A DNA stretch of 17,772 bases. Source: Nitrospirota bacterium (GTDB lineage Bacteria > Nitrospirota > Thermodesulfovibrionia > Thermodesulfovibrionales > JdFR-88). The stretch covers positions 1 through 17,772 of the forward strand of contig JAKAMR010000060.1 in assembly GCA_021812785.1 (NCBI GenBank), read 5' to 3'. Below the pieces are notes generated by a model. The model saw nothing but the letters and a program-made list of their open reading frames with translations. It did no database searches and had not been told where the DNA came from. Both the position numbers and the translations under genes were made by a program. Below are positions 1 to 7,832 of the stretch, one piece after another. Position 1 is the first letter of the stretch. Every line of letters starts with the position of its first letter.

Positions 1-476
1 TCGTTTTGTCGATGTACGCGGACGCGCTTAAGGAGCATTCAATAGCCGTCGTCAGGACCTACAGGGAGGTGCCCAATATCCTCATGGACAGGCAGCGGGC
101 GCAGGAGGCGCTTGAAAACGTCATTATAAACGCCATCGACACTATGCCCTCCGGAGGGAAGCTAACCGTGGAAATATCCGAGATAACGGCAAGGGAGCAG
201 CCCTATGTGGTTGTAAAGGTCAAGGACACCGGTGCGGGGATAGAGAAAGAGATAGCAGACCGGATATTCGAGCCGTTCTTCTCGACAAAGGCGGAAAAAG
301 GCGGCTTCGGCCTGGGCCTTTCGATAAGCAGGAAGATAGTCGAGGAGCATGGCGGGTTCATTTCGGTTGAAAGCAAACCCGGAGAGGGCTCGGTTTTTTA
401 CCTCCATTTTCCTGAAAAACGCCAAAGCCAGGAAGCTGTCCCCGGAGCGGGTGTTGTAAGCGGGCTCTCTTCATGA
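1..476 (+). CDS. Sensor histidine kinase, C-terminal part (5' end outside window)
   Basis: The reading frame is open to the left edge, so this is the end of a longer kinase rather than a complete gene; the apparent TTG start at position 6 is an artefact of the cut. What is visible is a GHKL ATPase domain: an N-box (ENVIINAID), a G1 box (DTGAGI), an F-box (FEPFFSTK) and a G2 box (GFGLGLSISRKI), followed by the usual terminal beta-strand pair and a short non-conserved tail. The phospho-acceptor helix and any sensor lie upstream. The spacing to the next plus-strand gene is 46 bp, so the three genes 1-2178 may be one transcription unit. The partner response regulator is not visible. The family assignment is firm; the signal is unknown. 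Confidence 0.9.
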   Translation, partial: VLSMYADALKEHSIAVVRTYREVPNILMDRQRAQEALENVIINAIDTMPSGGKLTVEISEITAREQPYVVVKVKDTGAGIEKEIADRIFEPFFSTKAEKGGFGLGLSISRKIVEEHGGFISVESKPGEGSVFYLHFPEKRQSQEAVPGAGVVSGLSS

Positions 477-522
477 TAAAAATTAATCAGAAGACCCGTC
501 CCTTGAAAAGGAGGAATCGGCC

Positions 523-990
523 ATGAAAAGACCGGCAGAAAAGACGGACGCTTTTTTGGACCTGATGGTGGACTGGCAGACGCTCGAGGGAGATATGATG
601 ATATACGCCGAAGCCGAGGCGGCAAAGACCAGAAACGCCCTGGAAAAGACTATGGCCCAGGTGATAGGGCTTGAGGCACGGAAGCGCTGCACCATACAGC
701 AGATGATCGTAGAGAGCGTGAAAAAGGAAGCGGCTCACCTGGACCCGGAGGATATACAGAGCCTTGTGGGCCACATAAACCATCTATTGGAGGCAGAGGA
801 AAAGGAGCTGCCCCTGGCCGAGGCTGCCCTGCAAAAAAGCGAACTGTTCATCTCAAGATATCTGCTTAATTATCTTATCGCCGACCTTAAAAAGGGAAAT
901 GAGCTGCTCAGGCAGTTTGCCGATGAACTGAAAGCGGCCACCATTTCCACCTCCGTGACATCAAAGATATATGGTCCTGGCCAGGAATAG
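523..990 (+). CDS. Hypothetical all-helical 155-aa protein between two kinase genes
   Basis: I do not recognise this family. A strong Shine-Dalgarno (AAGGAGG, about 8 bases before the ATG) supports the start. The protein is soluble and lacks a signal peptide or membrane segment. Its sequence reads as four long amphipathic, Glu/Lys/Ala-rich helices at roughly residues 8-40, 42-73, 77-106 and 107-139. Glu22, Glu30, Glu51, His84, His87 and Glu90 are the sort of residues seen in ferritin-like bundles, but no clean ExxH pair is present, so a di-iron site is not supported. There is one Cys (C56). It lies 46 bp after a kinase gene and 24 bp before the globin-coupled kinase-like gene, which suggests it is co-transcribed and possibly a signalling partner or adaptor. 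Function is unknown. Confidence 0.8.
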   Translation: MKRPAEKTDAFLDLMVDWQTLEGDMMIYAEAEAAKTRNALEKTMAQVIGLEARKRCTIQQMIVESVKKEAAHLDPEDIQSLVGHINHLLEAEEKELPLAEAALQKSELFISRYLLNYLIADLKKGNELLRQFADELKAATISTSVTSKIYGPGQE

Positions 991-1014
991 GAGGAGGCCC
1001 GGGTCCCGCAAGGC

Positions 1015-2178
1015 ATGAGATACGAGGCCCTTTCCCTTTCCGTCCCCTACGGCAAGCTGAACGCCCTCAAGGTGCAGCTCGGCCTGACAGTGGACGCCCT
1101 GGCGGAACTGGCCCCCTACAGGAAGGCCTTCATCGAAAACAGCCGGGCCTTCTCAGGCTACTTTTACGAGGTCTTCATGGGCATACCGGACACCAGAAAG
1201 ATCATCGAGGGGCTTGAGGACCCGCAGTCGCTCAAGGACGCATGGGCAAACTGGTTCCGGACCGTATTCATGCTGGAGCTGGACGAAAACTTCCTGGCTT
1301 ACCTGTGGAGGATCGGCATAAGGCACGTGGAGGTGAACCTGGACCAGAGGTACACCAACCTGGGCTTTTCGGTCGTCAGGCAGTTCTGCCGGCAGGTGAT
1401 AGAGAAGGAGGTGCCACCCTCCTCGGCGGCCAGGGTGACCTTCGTGATAGACAAGATACTGGACCTTTGCCTTCTGGTGGAGACCAGCGCCTTCATAGAG
1501 GCATCCAGCCGCTGCGACATAGAGATAATAAAAGGGATAGCCGACAGGATAAGAAACCCCATAACCATCATCGGGGGCAACCTCAAACGCATACAGAAGC
1601 TCCTTGACGCAAAAGACCCCTCCTACTGCGTCGTGGAGGACATCATAGCCCAGAGCTCCAGGTGCGAGTCCATGGTGGCCGATATCAAAACCTATGTGGA
1701 CATGTTCCAGAAGGAGTCCTACCCGGTCAAGATATCGCTTCCGGACCTGGTGAGGCTTGTGCTTGACGAGCTCTCCGAAAAAAAGTATGCGCAAAAGGTG
1801 AATGTGGAGACCTCCCTGGACCCGCTTGCAAGCTCCATAGAGGCTGACCCGCCGGACATAAAAGCCGCCTTCTACCAGGTGCTTGAAAATGCTTTCGAGG
1901 CGGCTGCCGCCAACCCCGCCCCTAGCGTGAGGATAGCGTCGGGGCCTTACAGGGCCCCTTTCAATGCGGTAAAGATAACCATCTTCAACTCGGGCATCCC
2001 TCCGAGGGCCGAGGACATGGAGAAACTTTTTTCCCTTTTCTATTCCACAAAGCCCGGCGGCTCCGGCTTCGGCCTGCCAATTGCGCGCCTGGCCGTCAGA
2101 AAAAACCTGGGAAGGATAACTCTGGAGCCGCTGCCCGGCGAAGGCACCAGGGTGACCATAGTGCTTCCAAAGGGGTAG
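1015..2178 (+). CDS. Globin-coupled (protoglobin) histidine-kinase-like protein lacking the phospho-acceptor His
   Basis: Residues about 18-165 match the sensor-globin/protoglobin fold: an aromatic-rich B/C-helix region (FSGYFYEVFMG) and the F-helix signature RIGIRHVEVNLDQRY, in which His104 aligns with the proximal heme ligand of HemAT-type sensors. A helical region at 170-235 resembles a dimerisation/phospho-acceptor domain, but the H-box reads IADRIRNPITII. Asp177 and Arg178 stand where His-Glu is expected, and His104 is the only histidine in all 387 residues. The ATPase domain (about 280-387) keeps an N-box (ENAFEAA, Asn292), a degenerate G1 (FNSG, Asn in place of Asp), FYSTK and a G2 box (GFGLPIARLA). 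GAGGAGG lies 17 bases before the ATG, which is long. Likely a heme-based gas or redox sensor; how it sends output is unclear. Confidence 0.88.
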   Translation: MRYEALSLSVPYGKLNALKVQLGLTVDALAELAPYRKAFIENSRAFSGYFYEVFMGIPDTRKIIEGLEDPQSLKDAWANWFRTVFMLELDENFLAYLWRIGIRHVEVNLDQRYTNLGFSVVRQFCRQVIEKEVPPSSAARVTFVIDKILDLCLLVETSAFIEASSRCDIEIIKGIADRIRNPITIIGGNLKRIQKLLDAKDPSYCVVEDIIAQSSRCESMVADIKTYVDMFQKESYPVKISLPDLVRLVLDELSEKKYAQKVNVETSLDPLASSIEADPPDIKAAFYQVLENAFEAAAANPAPSVRIASGPYRAPFNAVKITIFNSGIPPRAEDMEKLFSLFYSTKPGGSGFGLPIARLAVRKNLGRITLEPLPGEGTRVTIVLPKG

Positions 2179-2195
2179 GCAGCCGCTGGCGGTTC

Positions 2196-3905
2196 CTACT
2201 TGCGCTTAAACATCCTTTTAAGCTCCTCTATCCCCAGGGTTATCCTCGTGGGCCTTCCGTGAGGACAGTGCCCGGGGTCTTCGCATCCCTCCAGCGCATC
2301 CAGAAGCTCTTCCAACTCCTGCTGGCCAAGGACATCGCTGCCCCGGACGGAAGAATGGCAGGCAAGCCTTGCCGATACCCTTTTTTTAAGCTCATCTTTT
2401 TTAATGCCGTTATCGCCCTTGTCTTCTGCAAGCTCAACCGCCATGTCCGCAAGAAGCACGGCAAAGTCCAGATCCCCTTTTTTAAGGAACTCCTCCGGGG
2501 CGCCCCTCAAAAGAAGTCCTCCGCCAAAATCCTCCAGTTCAAACCCGAGCTCCAAAAGAAGCTCCCTGTGCGCAAGGACGGCCTGCCGGCAGGCGGGCGC
2601 AAGCTCCAGGTGCCGCGGGAAGAGGAACTGGCCCGGGTTCAGGCTGGCGGTGCCAAGCAGCCTTTCGTACATCACCCTCTCATGCGCCGCGTGCTGGTCC
2701 AGAAGCGTTATGCCGCCTCCATCGGTGTATGCATAGAACATCTCGCCAAGCCTGATGAAACGGCGCTCCACTTTAAAGGAGCGCTCAAAAGGAAGGCCCT
2801 CCGCTCCACCTTCAAAGACCGCCTGCGCCGATGCAGTCCCCGTCTCAAGGTACTGTGGCAGCCTGCTCATGCCACCCTGGTCTCCACTTCCGTGCAGAAC
2901 GGGACTATCGGCCCCGCCCGCCATATGTCTTGTGTACGCGTCCCTTACCGCCGACCTTATGAGCCTGTAGACCCGCTCCTTGTCCTCGAAGCGGACCTCC
3001 TCTTTCTGCGGGTGCACGTTCACATCTACCGCCCCGGGGACGGATTCCATGAAGAGGAAAAATACAGGATGTCTTCCCTGCGGCAGCCCGGAGATGGCCC
3101 CGTAGACCGCATGCCCCAGGGAAGCGTCCCTGACCGGCCTTCCGTTTATGAAGATGAACTGGTGGCTGCGGGAGCCCCTCCAGTTGCCTTCCGCCGAAAA
3201 AAATATCTTTACCCTGAGCCCCGGCTCCTCCATGTCCTGCTCCAGGAGCCCGTCAAGGAACTGGGAGCCGTATATCTGAAGTATCCTCTCCCTGGCGTCC
3301 GAGGCCTTCTCCATCTCCATGCACATCCTTCCGTCCACATGGAGCGAAAAACCCGTTTCGGGATGGGCAAGAGCCTGTTTTGTAAGGACATTTATGATCT
3401 GGAAGTTCTCCGCCGCATCCGACTTGAGAAATTTTTTCCTGGCTGGTGTGTTAAAAAAGAGGTCCCTCACCTCAACCCTTGTCCCCAGGGCCGGGGCTGG
3501 CCTGCTCTCAGTAACCTGTCCGGCCGTGGCCTCTATTCGTACGCCTTCAGAGGCGCCCCTGGGGGCGGTGACAATGGTAAGCCCGCAGACGGAGGCTATG
3601 GAGGACAGCGCCTCCCCCCTGAATCCAAGTGTTTTTATGTCGCACAGGTCACCGGAGTCCGTGAGCTTGCTTGTAGCATGCCGGCCAAGGCTCAAAAGGG
3701 CGTCCGTCCCGTCCATCCCCTCTCCGTCGTCAAGCACGGATATGAGCCGTTTGCCCCCTTTTTTTACTTCCACCCGGATATGGGAGGCCCCGGCGTCCAC
3801 GGAGTTTTCAATAAGCTCCTTCATGGCGGAGGCAGGCCTTTCGACCACCTCTCCGGCCCTCAGCTTGTCAACTACCTCAGGCGGCAGAATCTTTATCTTT
3901 CCCAT
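2196..3905 (-). CDS. mutL: DNA mismatch repair protein MutL
   Basis: MutL couples mismatch recognition by MutS to strand incision and excision. The N-terminal GHKL ATPase is complete: IENSVDAGA (33-41), DDGEGM (59-64), GFRGEALSSIA (94-104) and GTRVEVRDLFFNTPARKKFL (141-160). The C-terminal domain carries the endonuclease motif DQHAAHERVMYE (403-414) together with ACHSSVRG (515-522) and CPHGRPT (547-553). This makes it a nicking MutL as in bacteria without MutH, unlike the E. coli type. At 569 aa it has a short linker (about 330-378). It is convergent with the globin-kinase gene (17 bp between stops) and starts 17 bp after the APS-kinase-like gene; an AAAGG lies before the ATG. No mutS is in the window. 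Confidence 0.97.
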   Translation of the reverse strand: MGKIKILPPEVVDKLRAGEVVERPASAMKELIENSVDAGASHIRVEVKKGGKRLISVLDDGEGMDGTDALLSLGRHATSKLTDSGDLCDIKTLGFRGEALSSIASVCGLTIVTAPRGASEGVRIEATAGQVTESRPAPALGTRVEVRDLFFNTPARKKFLKSDAAENFQIINVLTKQALAHPETGFSLHVDGRMCMEMEKASDARERILQIYGSQFLDGLLEQDMEEPGLRVKIFFSAEGNWRGSRSHQFIFINGRPVRDASLGHAVYGAISGLPQGRHPVFFLFMESVPGAVDVNVHPQKEEVRFEDKERVYRLIRSAVRDAYTRHMAGGADSPVLHGSGDQGGMSRLPQYLETGTASAQAVFEGGAEGLPFERSFKVERRFIRLGEMFYAYTDGGGITLLDQHAAHERVMYERLLGTASLNPGQFLFPRHLELAPACRQAVLAHRELLLELGFELEDFGGGLLLRGAPEEFLKKGDLDFAVLLADMAVELAEDKGDNGIKKDELKKRVSARLACHSSVRGSDVLGQQELEELLDALEGCEDPGHCPHGRPTRITLGIEELKRMFKRK

Positions 3906-3922
3906 AGGCCTTTCATTCTAAA

Positions 3923-4504
3923 TCACCCACGGCGGTCTTTGGCAAGTCTCCTTAAAAGTCCGTCTATGAGTCGGGCAGCCTCCCCGATGCCCGTCCGGCC
4001 GGTCTCTATCACAAGTTCCGGGTCCAGTGGCTCCTCGTAAGGCACGGCAACTCCCGGCACCGGCCACCCCTCTTTTGCCTTGTCATATATGCCGGCTGGA
4101 GCCCCCCGCCTTTTCATCCTCTTTTTTTCCCTCTGCATGGCGATATCCAGGGGGCACCGGAGATATACCTCCGCAAACGGCGCGATCTCCCTTCTGGCCA
4201 GCTCACGCCACCTCCTCAGGTTCCCGGTCGCATCGATGGCGGCGTCATGCCCGAGGCATGAGAGGGTCTTTGCCGCGTATATCAGGGCTCGATAGATTAT
4301 CTCCCTTTCGGCTTCGGAATATGAGGGCTCGGGCGTGGCCAGCCTCCTCAGCTCATCCATCTGAAGTACAGCAATACCCGGCCGTCTCTTTTTAAGGGCC
4401 GCGGCGATGGCGCTTTTTCCGCTGCCGGGAAGGCCGGTTATCCACACTACCTTGCCTTTTTTCATCTCCTCGAAAAGTCTATATCCGCATGTCCCGGCCT
4501 GCAA
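3923..4504 (-). CDS. Adenylylsulfate-kinase-like P-loop kinase
   Basis: A Walker A motif (GLPGSGKS, residues 24-31 of the longest frame) and a C-terminal block reading GIYDKAKEGWPVPGV, then PYEEPLDPELVI, match the APS kinase (CysC) fold. That enzyme phosphorylates adenylylsulfate to PAPS using ATP. Asp50, YSEAERE (62-68) and EVYLRCPLD (112-120) also align. The usual GDNVR substrate loop reads QMDELRRL, so the true substrate may differ; I give no gene symbol. The longest frame starts at TTG (4504). The ATG at 4465 gives MKKGKVVWITG, but its GAGGAG abuts the codon directly, so the start is undecided. It sits between a membrane kinase gene (19 bp upstream) and mutL (17 bp downstream), probably in one operon. 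No other sulfate assimilation gene is present. Confidence 0.8.
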   Translation of the reverse strand: MQAGTCGYRLFEEMKKGKVVWITGLPGSGKSAIAAALKKRRPGIAVLQMDELRRLATPEPSYSEAEREIIYRALIYAAKTLSCLGHDAAIDATGNLRRWRELARREIAPFAEVYLRCPLDIAMQREKKRMKRRGAPAGIYDKAKEGWPVPGVAVPYEEPLDPELVIETGRTGIGEAARLIDGLLRRLAKDRRG

Positions 4505-4523
4505 CCGGATTTTCTTTTCTTTT

Positions 4524-5540
4524 TTACGGTTTCAGGCCTGGCTCGTAGGGCAAAACTATCCTGACCTCGGTCCCTTTTCCGGGCTCGCTTTCTATCTCTA
4601 TTGTGCCTTTATGCTCCTCGATTATCTTTTTGGATATAGGCATGCCAAGCCCCGTCCCGCTGTTCTTTTTTGTATAAAAGGGGACAAAGACGTTATCCAG
4701 TGTCTGCTTGTCCATGCCCACCCCCTCGTCTTTGATCCTTACTGACAGTTGCGCTTTGCGCAAGGAGGCGCTGACCACAATGCTCTGCCCGGCCTTCGAG
4801 GCCTCGATGGAGTTGTTGACAAAATTCACGAGGGCGCGCTCCAGAAGAAAGCCGTCCACATTCATCATCACGGGGACCGGAGGAAGCTCCATAAGCAGGT
4901 TTATCCCCTCTTTCACCGCCCTTACCTTGCAAAGCCCGTATGCCCTTGATATGACCTGGCAGATGTCCTCCGCTTTCAGGTCCAGGCGCATGGGTTTAGC
5001 GAAATCAAGGACATCGTTCATTATCTTTTGCATCCTCAGTGCCGCCTCGGAAATCTCCTGCACCGCCTCGCCCGCGTCTCCCCGGCCCTCCCTGATGCGT
5101 TTTGAATAGCCCAGGATCGTTATGAGAGGATTTTTCAGGTCATGGACGATCGTTGAGGCTACCTGGCCCAGGCCGGCCAGGTACCGCATCTTTTCCGCCC
5201 TGTCCCTTATCCTTTTTTCCCTCATTGAAAGCAGCCCTACAAAGATTGCAAATACCCCCTGAAGTATAAGGTTGTAGAGCCTGGCCACCTCCGGCAGGAA
5301 CTTGCCCGACCAGCCAAAGACGATGAAGGGACTGTCAAAGATAAGGACCATGAAGTAAATGAAAACGGACCCCCGGAGCCCCCACACCAGCCCTCCCAGA
5401 AAGATGGGTATGTAGTACAGCTCCGAGTAGAAGTGGTGCAGTGGGTAAAGCGTGGGGATGGTCGTATAGTGCAGGAACGTAATGAACAAAACGCTGATCA
5501 CAACGATCACGGTCCTGTATCTTCTAAGCATATGCGCCAT
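4524..5540 (-). CDS. Membrane-bound sensor histidine kinase
   Basis: The N-terminal 105 residues contain about four hydrophobic segments (roughly 10-28, 41-56, 58-77 and 88-105) joined by short loops. This is an integral-membrane sensor with little periplasmic domain, so it may sense the membrane or an intramembrane signal. A standard kinase core follows: the H-box IVHDLKNPLITIL with His133 as phospho-acceptor, an N-box (NFVNNSIEA), G1 (DEGVGM), FVPFYTKK and G2 (GTGLGMPISKKI). Unlike the 1015-2178 protein, every catalytic motif is intact. Total length is 338 aa. No response regulator is adjacent. It is the first gene of a minus-strand run with the APS-kinase-like gene and mutL and is divergent from the flavodiiron operon (149-bp shared upstream region). 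The Shine-Dalgarno is weak (AAAGATG). Confidence 0.93.
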   Translation of the reverse strand: MAHMLRRYRTVIVVISVLFITFLHYTTIPTLYPLHHFYSELYYIPIFLGGLVWGLRGSVFIYFMVLIFDSPFIVFGWSGKFLPEVARLYNLILQGVFAIFVGLLSMREKRIRDRAEKMRYLAGLGQVASTIVHDLKNPLITILGYSKRIREGRGDAGEAVQEISEAALRMQKIMNDVLDFAKPMRLDLKAEDICQVISRAYGLCKVRAVKEGINLLMELPPVPVMMNVDGFLLERALVNFVNNSIEASKAGQSIVVSASLRKAQLSVRIKDEGVGMDKQTLDNVFVPFYTKKNSGTGLGMPISKKIIEEHKGTIEIESEPGKGTEVRIVLPYEPGLKP

Positions 5541-5638
5541 TTTATTTCATCTTTTTGCAGAGATTGTGAAGGTCCCTGCTTTATCTTAGCATGCCCCATG
5601 GCGTGGAAAAACACTGCCCGGAAAAGAAAATGACTGGG

Positions 5639-5666
5639 TAGACAAAACAAAAAGTGATAATATTAT
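5639..5666 (+). promoter_or_regulatory. Candidate sigma70 promoter of the flavodiiron operon
   Basis: TAGACA (5639-5644, 5 of 6 to TTGACA) and TATTAT (5661-5666, 5 of 6 to TATAAT) are separated by 16 bp. They stand about 24 bp before the first codon of the flavodiiron gene, with AAAAAAAGGAGG between. The region is distinctly A-rich compared with its surroundings. No obvious operator dyad overlaps it. Confidence 0.5.
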
Positions 5667-5689
5667 AAAACAGAAAAAAAGGAGGCAAA

Positions 5690-6907
5690 ATGAATTCAGT
5701 CTCTCTGAATCAGGACATCTACTGGGTCGGCGTTATTGACTGGGCGATAAGGGATTTTCACGGGTACATCACGCCCAAGGGCTCCACTTACAACAACTAC
5801 CTGGTCCTCGACGAAGAGCCCACTCTCATAGACGGCGTCAAGCTGGAGTTCGTTGACCAGTCCATCCAGAACATCAAGGCCCTCATAGAGCCGGCAAAGA
5901 TAAAGCATCTGGTTGTAAACCATATCGAGCCTGACCACGGAGGCGGGCTTTCAAGGCTGATGGAACTGATGCCTGGAGTGCCTGTCTACTGCACCCAGAA
6001 AGGCAGGGAAGGCCTTGCCCGCTATCACGACACAAGCAGGTGGAACTTCAAGGTGGTCAAATCCGGAGACAGGCTCAGGATCGGCAGGCGCACCCTCCTT
6101 TTCATAGAGACGCCCATGATCCACTGGCCGGACTCCATGATGACCCTGTGCGTCGAGGACGGCATCCTTTTTTCGCAGGACGGCTTCGGCCAGCACCTGG
6201 CCAGCTCCCAGCGGTTCGACGACGAGTTTGTGGCCTGCGCATCCGAGGCGGAGCTCGAGGATTCGGTCTGGGACTACTACGCCAACATACTCATGCCCTT
6301 CGGCGGGCTCATAAAGAACAAGATAGAGGAGATAACGCGGCTGGGCGTGCCCATAAACATGATAGCCCCGGACCACGGCATAATATGGAGGAAAAGGCCG
6401 GGCAAGGTCCTGGACATGTACAGGGACATGGCAAACGGCAAGACCGACGAGCGAGTGGTCATCATATACGACACGATGTGGGGAGGCACCGGGCAGATGG
6501 CCCAGCCCATAATGCAGGGTCTCAAGGAGGAGGGGATGGACTGCCGGGTGATAAAGCTCAGGGCCACCCCACTTTCGGTTGCGATAAAGGAGTTTTGGAG
6601 GGCCAGGGGATGCCTGCTTGGCTCGCCCACGCTGAACAACAACCTATTCCCGTACGTGGCGGAGTTCCTGGTCTATCTGAAGGGCCTAAGGCCCAAAGAC
6701 CGGATCGTGAGCGCCTTCGGCAGCTACGGCTGGGCCGGAGGGGCGGTAAAGCTGGCGATCGAGGAGTTCAGGGGCATGAAGCTTGAGGTCTTCGAAGAGA
6801 TGCTAACCACCAACTACCGCCCATCTTCCGAGGAGCAGAAAAGCGGGTTCGAGTTCGGCAGGAGGTTTGCCCTGGCAACCCGGGAGTTCCACAAGAGGTA
6901 CGCGTGA
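5690..6907 (+). CDS. Flavodiiron protein (A-type O2/NO reductase)
   Basis: FprA/Roo-type enzymes reduce O2 to water and/or NO to N2O in the cytoplasm of anaerobes. The N-terminal metallo-beta-lactamase-like domain holds the complete di-iron ligand set: His78-x-Glu80-x-Asp82-His83 (NHIEPDHGG), His145 (TPMIHWPDSM), Asp164 (FSQDGFGQH) and His229 (APDHGIIW). The flavodoxin-like domain starts near residue 255 with the FMN phosphate loop DTMWGGTGQMA (261-271). At 405 aa it ends at the flavodoxin domain, with no fused rubredoxin or reductase, so it needs a separate electron donor. An AAAGGAGG directly upstream supports the ATG. Its stop overlaps the GTG of the next gene. With all ligands present, activity is expected; whether it prefers O2 or NO cannot be read from sequence. 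Confidence 0.96.
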   Translation: MNSVSLNQDIYWVGVIDWAIRDFHGYITPKGSTYNNYLVLDEEPTLIDGVKLEFVDQSIQNIKALIEPAKIKHLVVNHIEPDHGGGLSRLMELMPGVPVYCTQKGREGLARYHDTSRWNFKVVKSGDRLRIGRRTLLFIETPMIHWPDSMMTLCVEDGILFSQDGFGQHLASSQRFDDEFVACASEAELEDSVWDYYANILMPFGGLIKNKIEEITRLGVPINMIAPDHGIIWRKRPGKVLDMYRDMANGKTDERVVIIYDTMWGGTGQMAQPIMQGLKEEGMDCRVIKLRATPLSVAIKEFWRARGCLLGSPTLNNNLFPYVAEFLVYLKGLRPKDRIVSAFGSYGWAGGAVKLAIEEFRGMKLEVFEEMLTTNYRPSSEEQKSGFEFGRRFALATREFHKRYA

Positions 6908-7509
6908 GGACGGCGGTCTTCATGGGAAGCCCGAGGGTAAAGGGGAACACCCAGCTTCTGCTTGAGGAGGCGATGCGCGGCGCAAGTGAACAAGGGGCGC
7001 AGATCACCTTTTTTGAGCTGAACTCCATGAAGATAAGGGGCTGCCAGGACTGCGGGGGCTGCGCCAAGTCCGGAGTCTGCGTAAAGAAAGACGACATGGA
7101 ACAGATATATCCTGTCATAAGGCAATGCAGCAGGTTCATCCTGGCCTCCCCCATTTTTTTTGTTGGCGTAAGCGCGCAGGCAAAGGCCATGATAGACAGG
7201 TGCCAGTGCTTCTGGTATGAAAAATATATCCTCAAAAGGCCAATCGCCCAGGGGCCATACGGGCGCGCGGGACTTTTCCTGTCAGTGGGGGGGATGGGCG
7301 GGATCGAAGGCAAAAACTGCTCGGAGGCCACGGCAAGGGCATTTTTCAGGACGATAAGCGTCCCCGAGCACCAGACCCTGGGCTATCTGGGAGTGGACGC
7401 CAAAGGAGATATACTGAAGCAGCCCCAGGCGCTCAAGGAGGCCTACGAGGCCGGCAGGAAGCTCCTGGACATGCCAGGAGGAAAAAAGGAACAAGGAGGC
7501 CGCTTATGA
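6904..7509 (+). CDS. Iron-sulfur flavoprotein (Isf / NADPH-dependent FMN reductase family)
   Basis: This is a flavodoxin-fold protein with an N-terminal FMN loop (GSPRVKGNTQLLL, residues 8-20) and the compact cysteine motif CQDCGGCAKSGVC (Cys47, 50, 53, 59; CX2CX2CX5C). In archaeal and clostridial Isf this motif binds one [4Fe-4S] cluster, so FMN plus a cluster is expected. The start is GTG inside GTGA, overlapping the flavodiiron stop by 4 bp. AAGAGG lies five bases upstream, so translation is coupled. Length is 201 aa. Placed directly after a flavodiiron gene with no rubredoxin in sight, it is a plausible electron donor to that enzyme; this is inference from context. Alternatives are a quinone or peroxide reductase. 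Confidence 0.9.
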   Translation: MRTAVFMGSPRVKGNTQLLLEEAMRGASEQGAQITFFELNSMKIRGCQDCGGCAKSGVCVKKDDMEQIYPVIRQCSRFILASPIFFVGVSAQAKAMIDRCQCFWYEKYILKRPIAQGPYGRAGLFLSVGGMGGIEGKNCSEATARAFFRTISVPEHQTLGYLGVDAKGDILKQPQALKEAYEAGRKLLDMPGGKKEQGGRL

Positions 7510-7832
7510 AGATGAATGAATTGCCCGGGCATTATTCGCATCTGAAGGAGGAGTTCCCCGATTTTTTTGCCGCGCTGGAGGGGCTTGGCCAAAAGGCCAG
7601 GACCGCAGGCCCTCTTGACGGGAAGACCGTGGAGCTCCTTCAGCTTGCTGCCGCAGCCGCCGTGCGCTCGGAAGGGGCGGTCCATTCCCACGCAAAAAGG
7701 GCGCTTGCGGCAGGAGCTTCCAGTGAGGAGCTCTCCCACGCGCTTCTGGCGCTCACAAGCACCATAGGCTTCCCGGCCGTGGCCGCTGCCCTTTCCTGGG
7801 CCAGGGACGTGACCTCGAACATAAAAAAATAA
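7506..7832 (+). CDS. Carboxymuconolactone decarboxylase (AhpD-like) family protein without the CxxC
   Basis: The 108-aa length and the helix pattern around KTVELLQLAAAAAVRSEGA, then VHSHAKRALAAGASSEEL, match the CMD/AhpD-like fold. AhpD-type members use a CxxC before a conserved His as a peroxidase/thiol centre. Here the two cysteine positions read Ser55 and Ala58, His62 remains, and the protein has no cysteine at all, so thiol peroxidase chemistry is excluded. The start ATG sits in ATGA, overlapping the previous stop by 4 bp, with GGAGG upstream, so it is the third coupled gene of the flavodiiron operon. Function is unknown: possibly a decarboxylase-like, structural or sensor role in the operon's O2/NO response. 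Confidence 0.85.
   Translation: MKMNELPGHYSHLKEEFPDFFAALEGLGQKARTAGPLDGKTVELLQLAAAAAVRSEGAVHSHAKRALAAGASSEELSHALLALTSTIGFPAVAAALSWARDVTSNIKK

Noticed and set aside
2179..2195. Terminator between the convergent globin-kinase and mutL genes
   Set aside because: The GC dyad AGCCGC/GCGGTT leaves almost no loop and has no T-run on either strand.
2259..4040. A 593-codon plus-strand open frame opposite mutL
   Set aside because: It is the antisense of a clearly conserved MutL with all motifs; the plus-strand translation is low-complexity and matches no family I know.
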